DNA of 64,000 bases, taken from positions 10,684 through 74,683 of the forward strand of contig CAZYAI010000006.1 in the NCBI GenBank assembly GCA_964645625.1. The letters run 5' to 3'. The DNA comes from AB-137-C09 sp964645625. GTDB taxonomy: Bacteria; Pseudomonadota; Zetaproteobacteria; Mariprofundales; Mariprofundaceae. Position numbers and translations under genes: made by a program. The notes beneath the pieces were generated by a model. It was given only the letters and a program-made list of their open reading frames with translations, did no database searches and was not told the origin of the DNA. Of the stretch, positions 45,178-54,480 are shown piece after piece. How positions within the stretch are numbered: position 1 is the stretch's first letter; the number at the start of each line of letters is the position of its first letter.

Positions 45178-45225
45178 GGGGTAAAATCACTCCAAATACG
45201 GCTTGCGTTTTAGATTACCCCCATT
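45178..45225. promoter_or_regulatory. near-inverted repeat upstream of nrdA
   Basis: GGGGTAAAATC (45178-45188) and GATTACCCCCATT (45213-45225) form an imperfect inverted repeat with about 24 bases between. It is 83 bases before the nrdA start. A canonical NrdR box was not found, so this could be an alternative regulator site. Confidence 0.35.
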
Positions 45226-45307
45226 ATCTTGTGCCTCCTTTTTTTATTCACAACCACATCTAGTACTTAGCGTTATACGCTCTTGGCGTATGATTATAGG
45301 AGTTTGC

Positions 45308-48136
45308 ATGACAAAAAAACCATTGGCTGCTGTTGACTCAGATGGCTACACCTCGCTACCTCATGAATCAGAGCAAGATGCAAACTATGCGGTCATTCGT
45401 CGTAATGGTCAGCGAACAGACTTTGACCGCAGTAAAATCAGCACTGCCATTAGCAAAGCTTTTCTTGCCGCTGAAGGTGACGAAGCGGACTCATCATCAA
45501 GCATTCACGAAAGCGTTGAGCGTATCACCGAACAGGTCGTTGCAGCACTGTTTCGTCGTTTGCCAGAAAATGGCAGTGTGCATATTGAAGATATCCAAGA
45601 CCAAGTAGAACTAGCGTTAATGCGCAGCGGCTTCCAAAAAATCGCCCGCGCTTACGTGCTTTACCGTGAACAACACAAGAAAATTCGTGAACAAGCGGCG
45701 GCAAACAGCAAACAGCAAGACGAAGTATTGCACGTCACCCTTGATAATGGCGAACGTCAGCCATTGAATATGGCACATTTACAAGCATTGTGCATCGAAG
45801 CATGCGAAGGCTTGAACGATGTCAACCCCGACACCATCATTAACGCCACAGCGCGTCATTTATACGATGGCGTAAAAGCCTCAGAAGTACCCAAAGTCCT
45901 GTTAATGTCGGCGCGCACCTTGATTGAACAAGAACCCAATTATTCGCGTGTCAGTGCCCGTTTATTGCTTGATGATATGCGCCAAGAGGCTTTGGGCTTC
46001 CTCGCCCTCCCCCACAACGTCCATTGCCAAGCAGATATGGCTAAGGTCTATGGCGACTATTTTCGCGCCTATTTAAAACGGGCGATTGAACTGGAACTGT
46101 TGGACTCTCGCCTCGGTCAGTATGATGTAGAACCGTTGATTGCCGCATTATTACCCGAACGAGACCTGCAATTCTCCTACCTGGGTTTGCAAACGCTGTA
46201 TGACCGCTATTTCATTCACCATGAAGATGGCACACGCTTTGAGTTACCCCAAGTCTTTTTCATGCGTGTAGCAATGGGCTTAGCAATCAACGAGGTCGAA
46301 CGCGAAGCACGCACGATTGAGTTTTACCAGCTACTTTCTAGCTTCGACTTCATGAGCTCCACCCCTACCCTATTCAATTCAGGAACGCTACGTCCGCAGT
46401 TATCATCGTGTTATTTAACCACGGTTTCTGATGATTTGGATGGTATTTACAGTGCCATTAAAGACAACGCGATGTTGTCCAAATTCGCTGGTGGATTGGG
46501 CAATGACTGGAGCCGTGTTCGCGGTATGGGTGGGCATATTCGCGGCACCAATGGCAAGTCTCAGGGCGTAGTGCCATTCCTCAAAGTAGCCAATGATACA
46601 GCGGTAGCTGTCAACCAAGGAGGCAAACGCAAGGGCGCGGTTTGTGCCTATTTAGAAACATGGCATATCGACATCGAAGACTTCCTTGAACTGCGTAAAA
46701 ACACAGGCGATGAACGTCGCCGCACCCACGATATGAATTCTGCTAACTGGATTCCTGATCTATTCATGCGCCGCGTTGCCGAAGAAGGCGAATGGACGCT
46801 GTTTTCCCCTCACCATGTGCCTGATTTACATGATTTGTATGGCAATGCCTTTACCACTGCTTATGAAGCCTATGAAGAGCAAGCGCGCCAAGGTCATATC
46901 AAACTATTCAAAACCGTTAAAGCGGTGGATTTATGGCGTAAAATGCTGGGCATGTTGTTTGAAACAGGGCATCCTTGGATCACCTTTAAAGACCCATGCA
47001 ACTTGCGCTATACCAATCAACATGTCGGTCAAGTTCACAGCTCTAATCTGTGTACAGAAATCACTTTGCATACCAACGACAATGAAATCGCTGTATGTAA
47101 CTTAGGTTCTGTCAATCTGCCTCAGCATGTTACAGAAGATGGACTGGATGTAGCGCACCTACAGCGCACCATTCGCACCGCCATGCGCATGTTGGATAAT
47201 GTGATTGATTACAATTACTACGCTGTGCCGCAAGCACGCAACGCCAATATGCGCCATCGTCCTGTTGGACTGGGCATCATGGGCTTTCAAGACAGCCTGT
47301 ATAAAATGAAGCTACCCTACGCTTCAATCGAAGCAGTAGAGTTTGCTGATCGTTCGATGGAACAAGTCGCTTATTTTAGCATTGAGGCATCTTGTGAGCT
47401 GGCTGCCGAACGCGGTGCTTACTCGACCTTCAAGGGGTCATTGTGGAGCCAAGGTATTCTGCCTTACGACTCTTTGCTGGCGATGCGCGAACACCGTGGC
47501 GATTATTTGAAGGTGGATGAATCCATTACCTTGGACTGGGATAGCTTACGTGAACGCATCCAGCGCGTTGGTATGCGTAACTCCAACACCATGGCAATTG
47601 CGCCAACTGCGACGATTTCCAATATCTGTGGCGTTAGTCAATCCATTGAACCTTCGTATCAAAACATTTATGTGAAATCGAATTTATCAGGCGAATTCAT
47701 GGTGGTGAATGATTATTTGGTGCGTGACCTCAAAGCGCGTGGGCTGTGGGATCGCGTAATGGCCAACGATTTGAAGTATTATGATGGTTCAACACAAGCG
47801 ATTGAGCGCATTCCTGAAGATATAAAAACATTGTATGCCACCGCCTTTGAAATGGATAGCCGTTGGTTGATTGAAGCGGCATCGCGCAGACAAAAATGGA
47901 TTGACCAAGCGCAAAGCGTGAATCTGTATTTGGCTGAACCTTCGGGCAAGGCGATGGATCAACTCTATAAATTGGCGTGGGTGCGCGGTCTTAAAACGAC
48001 CTATTATCTGCGCTCCATGGGCGCAACGCAGATGGAAAAAACCCATACTGCCAGCAGCGATAACCCTACACCTAGCGCACCAGAAGAAGGCAAAGTGTGT
48101 TCCATACTCGATCCTGATTGTGAGGCGTGCCAATAA
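45308..48136 (+). CDS. nrdA: ribonucleoside-diphosphate reductase alpha subunit, class Ia
   Basis: NrdA reduces ribonucleotides to deoxyribonucleotides. The 942-residue protein has an N-terminal ATP-cone (residues about 27-120, YAVIRRNGQRTDFDRSKIST). Catalytic Cys sites are QLSSCYLTT, SSNLCTEI and AVCNLGSVNL, and the C-terminal redox pair is DPDCEACQ. AGGAG six bases before ATG 45308 sets the start; the frame is open 105 bases upstream. Its length exceeds the 761 of E. coli because of the ATP-cone context and insertions. The stop overlaps nrdB (TAATG). Confidence 0.96.
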   Translation: MTKKPLAAVDSDGYTSLPHESEQDANYAVIRRNGQRTDFDRSKISTAISKAFLAAEGDEADSSSSIHESVERITEQVVAALFRRLPENGSVHIEDIQDQVELALMRSGFQKIARAYVLYREQHKKIREQAAANSKQQDEVLHVTLDNGERQPLNMAHLQALCIEACEGLNDVNPDTIINATARHLYDGVKASEVPKVLLMSARTLIEQEPNYSRVSARLLLDDMRQEALGFLALPHNVHCQADMAKVYGDYFRAYLKRAIELELLDSRLGQYDVEPLIAALLPERDLQFSYLGLQTLYDRYFIHHEDGTRFELPQVFFMRVAMGLAINEVEREARTIEFYQLLSSFDFMSSTPTLFNSGTLRPQLSSCYLTTVSDDLDGIYSAIKDNAMLSKFAGGLGNDWSRVRGMGGHIRGTNGKSQGVVPFLKVANDTAVAVNQGGKRKGAVCAYLETWHIDIEDFLELRKNTGDERRRTHDMNSANWIPDLFMRRVAEEGEWTLFSPHHVPDLHDLYGNAFTTAYEAYEEQARQGHIKLFKTVKAVDLWRKMLGMLFETGHPWITFKDPCNLRYTNQHVGQVHSSNLCTEITLHTNDNEIAVCNLGSVNLPQHVTEDGLDVAHLQRTIRTAMRMLDNVIDYNYYAVPQARNANMRHRPVGLGIMGFQDSLYKMKLPYASIEAVEFADRSMEQVAYFSIEASCELAAERGAYSTFKGSLWSQGILPYDSLLAMREHRGDYLKVDESITLDWDSLRERIQRVGMRNSNTMAIAPTATISNICGVSQSIEPSYQNIYVKSNLSGEFMVVNDYLVRDLKARGLWDRVMANDLKYYDGSTQAIERIPEDIKTLYATAFEMDSRWLIEAASRRQKWIDQAQSVNLYLAEPSGKAMDQLYKLAWVRGLKTTYYLRSMGATQMEKTHTASSDNPTPSAPEEGKVCSILDPDCEACQ

Positions 48137-49248
48137 TGTTGAACTGGGATGATCCATTAGCCACAGCCAAACCACAAAAGGCAGCGGCAACAAAAGCAGT
48201 GAATAACAAGGTCACTGCACCCGTGAAAGACAAGCAAGAAGCGACCATGGAAGCCATTGATGCCTCGCACAAGCGTGTGATCAATGGTCAGACAGATATT
48301 AACCAACTCGCGCCCTTCAAATACCCGTGGGCGTGGGACTACTTCCTTAATGCCAACAAGAACCATTGGACGCCGTTGGACATTAACATGGCGCAGGATG
48401 TGCATGATTACCATCACAAGCTGACGCTGGAAGAACGCCATGTGTATGAGAATGTGCTGGCGTACTTAACCACCTCGGACATTCTCGCCATGCGCAATAT
48501 CGGTCTTGCCGTGATGGAAAAAATGAGCGCGCCAGAACTGCAAATTTACCAAGCACGGCAGGTTTATGAAGAAGCATTGCACACATGGACCTACCAGCAT
48601 TGCATCGAAACCATTGGTTTAGATCAGACGGAGATTTATAATCGCTACCGCGTCGTGCCTGCAATCAATCATAAGATTCGTATTGCTAACCGTCGCCTCA
48701 ATGCCGTGCTGCGTGCCGATATGGATTTAAACGACCCAGCCATGCGTGAGGAATTCGTGCAAGCTTATACCTTCTTCGCCGCTGTGTTTGAGGGTTGCTG
48801 GTTTTATAACGGCTTCAGTCCTATTTTTTCTTTGCAACGGCGTGGTTTAATGAAGGGCACAGCGGAGCAATTGCAATACATCATGCGCGATGAAGTATTG
48901 CATGCATCGTTCGGTATTCGCGTGGTACGGCAGATTCTACAAGAGGAATCCATGACCTTAAACCCGCAAGCGATGCGTGATATGTGGGATGAAGCCGAGG
49001 CTGCCGAACTGGAGTATGCGCAATTTTTGCTGCAATCCCCAATTTTAGGTTATTGCGCGGAAGATCATATTGCCCAATTCCGTTTCACAGCCAATCGCCG
49101 CTGCAAACAATTGGGTATCGAAGCGGCCTTCCCTGGTGCTGAATCCGCCCTTCCCTGGTTGGATGAGCAAGCCAATGTGCGTAAAGAAAAGAACTTTTTT
49201 GAAACACGGGTAACAGAATACCAAACAGGCGGCGGCTTGAAGTGGTAA
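48136..49248 (+). CDS. nrdB: ribonucleoside-diphosphate reductase beta subunit, class Ia
   Basis: NrdB supplies the tyrosyl radical through its diiron site. The 370-residue protein starts with an extra Ala/Lys-rich stretch (residues 10-60) ahead of the ferritin-like core. The iron ligands appear in YLTTSDILAMRN, YEEALHTWTYQHC (which includes the radical Tyr) and DEVLHASFGIRVV. The C-terminal tail that contacts NrdA is FETRVTEYQTGGGLKW. ATG 48136 overlaps the nrdA stop. A repeat element follows that may end transcription. Confidence 0.95.
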   Translation: MLNWDDPLATAKPQKAAATKAVNNKVTAPVKDKQEATMEAIDASHKRVINGQTDINQLAPFKYPWAWDYFLNANKNHWTPLDINMAQDVHDYHHKLTLEERHVYENVLAYLTTSDILAMRNIGLAVMEKMSAPELQIYQARQVYEEALHTWTYQHCIETIGLDQTEIYNRYRVVPAINHKIRIANRRLNAVLRADMDLNDPAMREEFVQAYTFFAAVFEGCWFYNGFSPIFSLQRRGLMKGTAEQLQYIMRDEVLHASFGIRVVRQILQEESMTLNPQAMRDMWDEAEAAELEYAQFLLQSPILGYCAEDHIAQFRFTANRRCKQLGIEAAFPGAESALPWLDEQANVRKEKNFFETRVTEYQTGGGLKW

Positions 49249-49315
49249 AGAACGGATAGGTAGCGATAGACTTCCAGCAGCGCAGCTATGTTACATGCTG
49301 CGCTGTTGGATCTAA

Positions 49316-49452
49316 CGGCTTCCCGTTTAAAGCGGGACGCATGTACACGACAAGACCATCATGTAGTTCCTTTGTTGGGTTTCGTGCCTCAACCCAACCT
49401 ACGATGTCACACCTATCTATATTGCTTTTATCCCGCTTTAAGCGGAAAGCCG
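49316..49452. repeat. palindromic repeat family B, copy 2 with 22-bp terminal inverted repeats
   Basis: Left end CGGCTTCCCGTTTAAAGC(GGGA) and right end (TCCC)GCTTTAAGCGGAAAGCCG match in 20 of 22 positions as inverted repeats. Inside lies the hairpin GTTGGGTT-TCGTGCCTC-AACCCAAC. At 137 bp, with no coding capacity, it resembles a MITE. It sits between convergent nrdB and grxC and may terminate both transcripts. Confidence 0.72.
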
Positions 49453-49469
49453 ACCTAACGAATGTAAAC

Positions 49470-49730
49470 TTATGCTGTCGCCAACCATTGATCCAGTTCA
49501 CCGCGTTTATCGACGGCGTATAAATCATCACAACCACCGACATGACGGTCGTTAATAAAAATTTGAGGAATCGTACGTGCACCAGGTGCGCGCTCTGCCA
49601 TTTCTTGACGGCGGTGCGGCTCTTTTTGTACATTGTATTCGGTAAACGCTAAGCCGCGCTGCTTTAATAATTGTTTTGCTCTGGTGCAATAAGGGCAGTA
49701 ATCCCCTGAGTAAATTTCAACTTTCGCCAT
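49470..49730 (-). CDS. grxC: glutaredoxin 3
   Basis: GrxC uses glutathione to reduce protein disulfides and can feed electrons to ribonucleotide reductase. The 86-residue protein has CPYCTRAKQLLKQRGL (active-site CPYC, residues 12-15), RTIPQIFINDRHVGGCDDLY (cis-Pro loop) and a normal thioredoxin-fold length. It is convergent with nrdAB, so proximity to the reductase fits a supply role (inference). Confidence 0.93.
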   Translation of the reverse strand: MAKVEIYSGDYCPYCTRAKQLLKQRGLAFTEYNVQKEPHRRQEMAERAPGARTIPQIFINDRHVGGCDDLYAVDKRGELDQWLATA

Positions 49731-49766
49731 GATTAACCTCGTTTAACATATTTGTATGCCTACGTA

Positions 49767-50486
49767 TCAGTCCAACGGCGTATGCGATAAAGCCCATGCA
49801 TGGCAAGCGACTCCCTGCCGCTGCAAACATCGTGCTGCATAATGCATGGTTGCACCTGTGGTGATAATATCATCAATCAACCACACGCGTCGGAATAATC
49901 CCGCAGCAGGCAAGTAGTCGTGGTTGATCGTAAAAGCCTTACGCATATTGCGCTGCCGTTGTGCCGCACGCAGCGATGATTGGCGTAACTGCGTACCTTG
50001 ACGACGCAACAACTGCCACTGCCATTGGCAACCATAACGTTCCGCCAGTAAGCGGCAACAATCGGCACTATGGTGCATCCCCGACACACGCATGCGCGAC
50101 AATGGCATAGGAATCGGTAGCAATAAATCATCAGGGTGAAAGCAATCACGCAACACGTGATCCGCCGTAGTCAGCAACCAACGAAAGGCGGCATCATTCC
50201 CTGCGCGCTTCCATTGCAATATCGCTTGCCGCACTGCTCCGCGATACTGGTACAACGCCGTGCTAGAAAGGTAAGCAGGCGGCTTGTGCAAACATGCACC
50301 GCAAGGGCCAGGCGACAATGATGCAGGTAACACCTTGCCACAGCGGTAACAATGGTGCACGGGCCACGGATGAATATCCGCCAAGCAATCGCCACAGCAA
50401 GCGTGATTCGCCGCAGCTAATGTTCGATGGCAAAACACACAACTGGCAGGGAATAACCAGTGCCGCCATGTTGACACAATGTCCAT
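49767..50486 (-). CDS. comF: ComF family protein, phosphoribosyltransferase-like
   Basis: The 239-residue protein has Cys-rich zinc-finger pairs (CVFC, CCGDC, CYRCGK, CGAC, residues about 17-67) followed by a PRTase-type domain. The PRPP loop reads VWLIDDIITTGATMHYAARCL at about residues 192-212. ComF proteins help DNA uptake in naturally transformable bacteria. ATG 50486 gives MDIVSTWRHWLFPASC; the frame is open further upstream, overlapping bioF. It is divergent from bioF, with facing starts only 20 bases apart. Confidence 0.88.
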   Translation of the reverse strand: MDIVSTWRHWLFPASCVFCHRTLAAANHACCGDCLADIHPWPVHHCYRCGKVLPASLSPGPCGACLHKPPAYLSSTALYQYRGAVRQAILQWKRAGNDAAFRWLLTTADHVLRDCFHPDDLLLPIPMPLSRMRVSGMHHSADCCRLLAERYGCQWQWQLLRRQGTQLRQSSLRAAQRQRNMRKAFTINHDYLPAAGLFRRVWLIDDIITTGATMHYAARCLQRQGVACHAWALSHTPLD

Positions 50487-50505
50487 GCTTGTAATCATGC
50501 CTTGC

Positions 50506-51648
50506 ATGATGCAAAGAGACAATACCGCGCCACCTTGGTGGCAACATCCAGCAGAACATAGCCGTCGCCGTTTACCTGCCACACAACAGCATGGCGTACT
50601 CATCAACGTGGCAGGGCGTATGATGATTAACTTTTCCAGCAATGATTATTTAGGCTTACGGCAGCATCCGCAACTAATCAGCACGGCATGCGACTACATC
50701 GCTCAGCATGGTTTAGGCAGCGGTGCTTCACGCTACATCAGCGGTGACGATCCCGCTTTTGCGCAACTCGAACGCGATTGTGCGGCTTGGAAGGGCGCGC
50801 AAGCATGCTTATTGCTCGGTTCAGGCATGCTAGGGAATATCGGTTTGCTGCAAGCCTTAGCGACACGGCACAGCGAAATTTTTGCCGACCGTTTAAACCA
50901 TGCCTCGCTGCTTGATGGCGCACGTTTAAGCCGTGCTCGCCTCCATCGTTATGCTCACCGTGATATGGCAGCCTTGGAGTCCCTGCTGCAACATAGCAAT
51001 AGCGAGCAGCGCATCATTGTCAGCGATGGCGTATTTAGCATGGATGGTGATGAAGCTGACGTTGCCACGCTGATCTCGCTGTGTGAACGTTACGATGCGT
51101 GGTTGGTACTCGACGATGCCCACGGCAATGGTTGCATCGGGGCGCAAGGTGCAGGTTTAACTACCGAAGCAGGTGTGCAAGGGCATCCGCGCCTGATTGA
51201 ATGTGGCACATTTGGTAAAGCCTTGGGTGGCTATGGTGCTTTTATTGTTGCTTCAACAGCCGTTATTGAGGGGTTAATTCAACGCTTACGCACAGCGATT
51301 TACTCCACCGCCTTACCGCCAGCCATGGCAAAAGCGATGTCTGCGGCGTTGGTTCTATTACAACAAGCAGCCTTGCGGCAACGGCTGCAAGATAATATTC
51401 AATCGTTTCTCGCCCTTAATCAAGACCTGCCTTTGCTACCGTCACGAACACCCATTCAACCGCTGGCAATGGGCACAGATGAAGCGGCATTACAGGCATC
51501 AACACGGTTGCGCGATGCTGGTTTTTTCATTCCTGCGATTCGCCCACCCACCGTACCCCAAGGTGAATCACGGCTGCGCATCACCCTTTCTGCGTTGCAT
51601 ACCTCGGAGCAAATCAACGCCTTGAGCGAGGCATTGCACCGATTATGA
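50506..51648 (+). CDS. bioF: 8-amino-7-oxononanoate synthase
   Basis: BioF condenses pimeloyl-ACP with alanine, using PLP. The 380-residue protein shows NFSSNDYLGLRQHP (residues about 38-51), GSGASRYISGDDPAFAQLE, VSDGVFSMDGDEAD, VLDDAHGNG and the PLP Lys in GTFGKALGGYGAF. The start could be ATG 50506 or 50509, with no clear ribosome site. Its stop overlaps bioH (ATGA). bioB is 13 kb away; bioA, bioC and bioD are outside the window. Confidence 0.93.
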   Translation: MMQRDNTAPPWWQHPAEHSRRRLPATQQHGVLINVAGRMMINFSSNDYLGLRQHPQLISTACDYIAQHGLGSGASRYISGDDPAFAQLERDCAAWKGAQACLLLGSGMLGNIGLLQALATRHSEIFADRLNHASLLDGARLSRARLHRYAHRDMAALESLLQHSNSEQRIIVSDGVFSMDGDEADVATLISLCERYDAWLVLDDAHGNGCIGAQGAGLTTEAGVQGHPRLIECGTFGKALGGYGAFIVASTAVIEGLIQRLRTAIYSTALPPAMAKAMSAALVLLQQAALRQRLQDNIQSFLALNQDLPLLPSRTPIQPLAMGTDEAALQASTRLRDAGFFIPAIRPPTVPQGESRLRITLSALHTSEQINALSEALHRL

Positions 51649-52352
51649 GTACGCCCATTGTTCTCCTCCACGGTTGGGGGCAAAGTCCCGATTGCTGGCA
51701 AGCAGTGCAGCAACATTACCCCGAAGCGCAAACCATTGCCCTACCTGGTCACGCTGGCAACACATCCGCACCAGCAGAAACGTGGTTAGATAACATCGCC
51801 GCGCAATTGCCTGCGCAAGCTGTGTGTTTGGTTGGCTGGTCATTAGGTGGAGCTATCGCCCTCAAGCTTGCCGCTCATCAAGCCTGGCGTGTGCAATCCT
51901 TGGTGCTTGTTGCTAGCACGCCATGCTTTGTGCAACGCCCTGACTGGCAACACGGTACAACAAGTGCAGCCATGCGCGCCTTCCAACGCAGTTGCGCACG
52001 TGCAAGCGAAGCAACATTAAGCGACTTCCAACAGCGGATGTGGTCAGGCAGCAATCAAACACTGCCACCTCTCAATGCCACGCCTGAATTAGCTGGCTTG
52101 CTGGCAGGCTTGCAGCTATTACAACAGTGGGATCTACGCCCCCTATTACCAAGCATCACCTGCCCCACGGCGATTATCCACGGAGAAAACGATGCCATCG
52201 TCCCCATCGCTGCCGCCCATACCCTCGCCGCCGCCATGCCAGCCGTTCAACAACAACGCCTCATCCCCGACGCCAGCCACGCCCTACCTTGGACACACGC
52301 CCAAGCCATTGTTGATGTGATTGCACCGCTTACAACCCTGAATGATTGCTAA
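51645..52352 (+). CDS. bioH: pimeloyl-ACP methyl ester carboxylesterase BioH
   Basis: BioH removes the methyl group from pimeloyl-ACP methyl ester. The 235-residue alpha/beta hydrolase has LLHGWGQSPDCW (oxyanion area), the nucleophile elbow LVGWSLGGAIALKLA (Ser about residue 68), the acid in HGENDAIVP and the base in PDASHALPWTHA. The neighbouring bioF supports this over other esterases. Confidence 0.9.
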   Translation: MSTPIVLLHGWGQSPDCWQAVQQHYPEAQTIALPGHAGNTSAPAETWLDNIAAQLPAQAVCLVGWSLGGAIALKLAAHQAWRVQSLVLVASTPCFVQRPDWQHGTTSAAMRAFQRSCARASEATLSDFQQRMWSGSNQTLPPLNATPELAGLLAGLQLLQQWDLRPLLPSITCPTAIIHGENDAIVPIAAAHTLAAAMPAVQQQRLIPDASHALPWTHAQAIVDVIAPLTTLNDC

Positions 52353-52380
52353 TATCTGATGGCTATTTAGCTTGCGCCCT

Positions 52381-54456
52381 ATGCGAATAAAATTGGTCTT
52401 GGTCTGTGCCTTGATGCTGGCGTTGTCGGTGAACAATGCCTATGCACGAATGGAATTGTTGGCCGATCAGGTGGTACGTGATGGCTATGGTCAAATCACT
52501 GCCGATGGTCACGTGCAGGCGAACCGAACGGATGAAGAGTTAACCTCGCAACACCTGCGCTATGACCCACTAAAAAAAGAAGTCTATGCCAAGGGTAATG
52601 TGTTACTAACATCGCCCAAAGCGACGGTTACAGCAGCATCAGCGCAGCTGCATACGGTGAACAAATCAGGACTATTGCAACACGCAACCATACACCTACC
52701 CGAAGGGCAATACATTCAAGCGGAGCATTTAGAGCGGCTGGATGAAACGCGTTACCGTGGCAAAGATATAACCTTTACAGAATGCCCGCCCGACCAACCA
52801 GCTTGGTTGCTCCATGCTTCACGTATTGATATAGACCAAGAATCGGGCGATATGTCGGTGCGCCATGCCCGCTTTGAAGTCTCTGGCGTGCCTGTGTTTT
52901 ATAGTCCTTATTGGCAATACCCCTTGCGGCGGCGTTCTGGCATGTTGATGCCGATCATCGGTACCAGCCAACGGCGCGGTACAGAAATCGCTCTACCGTA
53001 CTACCTCGCCCCTTATGAAAACTGGGATGCTACGTTCACACCGCGTTGGATGACCGCTCGTGGGCTGATGAATGACCTAGAAGTTCGCCATATTTCATCT
53101 TATGGTGAAGAACAATGGCGCGGTGCAATGTTGCAAGACCGCGTGACAGGAACGCGCCGCTACCAAATCAAAGGCACGATGCATGAACAATTATTGCCTG
53201 GCGTCACCTTTAAAGCTGATGTCAATCAAACCAGCGATCATCAATATCTGTCCGACTTCTCCGTCGATGGAAAGCAAGCCAGTGCCCGTTTTATTAACAG
53301 TCAGGCTAGCCTAGGCTGGCAAGGACGCTGGGGCAGTGCCACGGTGTTGGCTAAAAAACAGCAAGATCTTACCCTTGTGGATAATAGCACCACACTGCAA
53401 TGGTTGCCGCGCTTGGATATGGCATTGGTCGCACCGTTGTGGGGTGATGCCACGGTACATTTGGATCAGCAAACCACACGCTTTGCTCGCCCTAAGCTAA
53501 TCAGCGGTTGGCGCGCTTACACCCATCCGTGGTTGGAGCTACCTTTTACGCCATTGAATGGTGCTGTTGAACTGACCTTCCAAACGGGTGTACGGCAATG
53601 GAATTATTGGCAGCTACGCAACAACCCTACACGGGCTGATCGTGCGCGGGCTTACGAGGCTTCTGTGCAAGGTGCAGTACACTTCGAACGGGTCAGCAAT
53701 AATCGCCATTGGCGGCATGAACTTAGCCCAACCGTCCGTTTTGATTATGCCACCGCCCCCGACCAAAGTGCCTTACCGCGTTTTGATACCGCCTTTTCAC
53801 GTTTGACGATGAACAATTTGATGCAGGGCAATCGTTTTACAGGGCAAGATCGCGTCGAACGGATGAAGCGATTGAGTGCCACCCTGCATAATGAAGTGCA
53901 GTTCAAAGATGGCGACAACGGTCGCAAGTGGACGGTTTTTTCTGCCGATGTAGGCACCGCATGGGATTTTTTACGCAGCAGTGTTGATCCACGCCTTAGC
54001 CCTGTGCCGCTGCGCAATTATGCCAATTTATTGGGGCAATTTACGCTCTCGCCTACGCCTGATTTTCAATTTTCAGCAGATGGTCAATACGACCCTGTGG
54101 CGCGTTATTGGGCAACGGCGAATGCAGCGTTTCGGGTGCGGCATGAGGGTGGTCATCACTTATCGCTTACATGGCAACACACCGACCGCCGTTATGTGCC
54201 CAATGCCATCAACTTGGTCGGACTTAATGTATCCACACTGTTATACCGTCGATGGCGTTTTTCTTCGCTGTGGCAATACGATTCAGTGTTAAAATTGACC
54301 CAACAGGCAACAGGTTCTATTGCCTATGAACACCCTTGTTGGAACATCAGCCTAGAAGCCTTCCGCCTCAATCGTCAAGGCACGGTAGGCAACAGCGACT
54401 CAGGTTTCCGCTTCATGCTAGGCTTCAAAGGTTTAGGCTCTGTTGGCGGAGCGTGA
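52381..54456 (+). CDS. lptD: LPS-assembly outer-membrane protein LptD
   Basis: LptD forms the outer-membrane barrel that inserts lipopolysaccharide with LptE. ATG 52381 gives 691 residues with a signal peptide (about residues 1-22, ending NNAYA). The OstA/LptA-like domain is VRDGYGQITADGHVQANRTD through residues about 180. The C-terminal barrel ends in LGFKGLGSVGGA. Only two Cys were seen in the mature chain, in TECPPD and HPCWN. They could form the single inter-domain disulfide needed for function. It is shorter than the 784-residue E. coli protein. Confidence 0.93.
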   Translation: MRIKLVLVCALMLALSVNNAYARMELLADQVVRDGYGQITADGHVQANRTDEELTSQHLRYDPLKKEVYAKGNVLLTSPKATVTAASAQLHTVNKSGLLQHATIHLPEGQYIQAEHLERLDETRYRGKDITFTECPPDQPAWLLHASRIDIDQESGDMSVRHARFEVSGVPVFYSPYWQYPLRRRSGMLMPIIGTSQRRGTEIALPYYLAPYENWDATFTPRWMTARGLMNDLEVRHISSYGEEQWRGAMLQDRVTGTRRYQIKGTMHEQLLPGVTFKADVNQTSDHQYLSDFSVDGKQASARFINSQASLGWQGRWGSATVLAKKQQDLTLVDNSTTLQWLPRLDMALVAPLWGDATVHLDQQTTRFARPKLISGWRAYTHPWLELPFTPLNGAVELTFQTGVRQWNYWQLRNNPTRADRARAYEASVQGAVHFERVSNNRHWRHELSPTVRFDYATAPDQSALPRFDTAFSRLTMNNLMQGNRFTGQDRVERMKRLSATLHNEVQFKDGDNGRKWTVFSADVGTAWDFLRSSVDPRLSPVPLRNYANLLGQFTLSPTPDFQFSADGQYDPVARYWATANAAFRVRHEGGHHLSLTWQHTDRRYVPNAINLVGLNVSTLLYRRWRFSSLWQYDSVLKLTQQATGSIAYEHPCWNISLEAFRLNRQGTVGNSDSGFRFMLGFKGLGSVGGA

Positions 54457-54480
54457 TCAAAAATGCTGGAGAATCATCAC

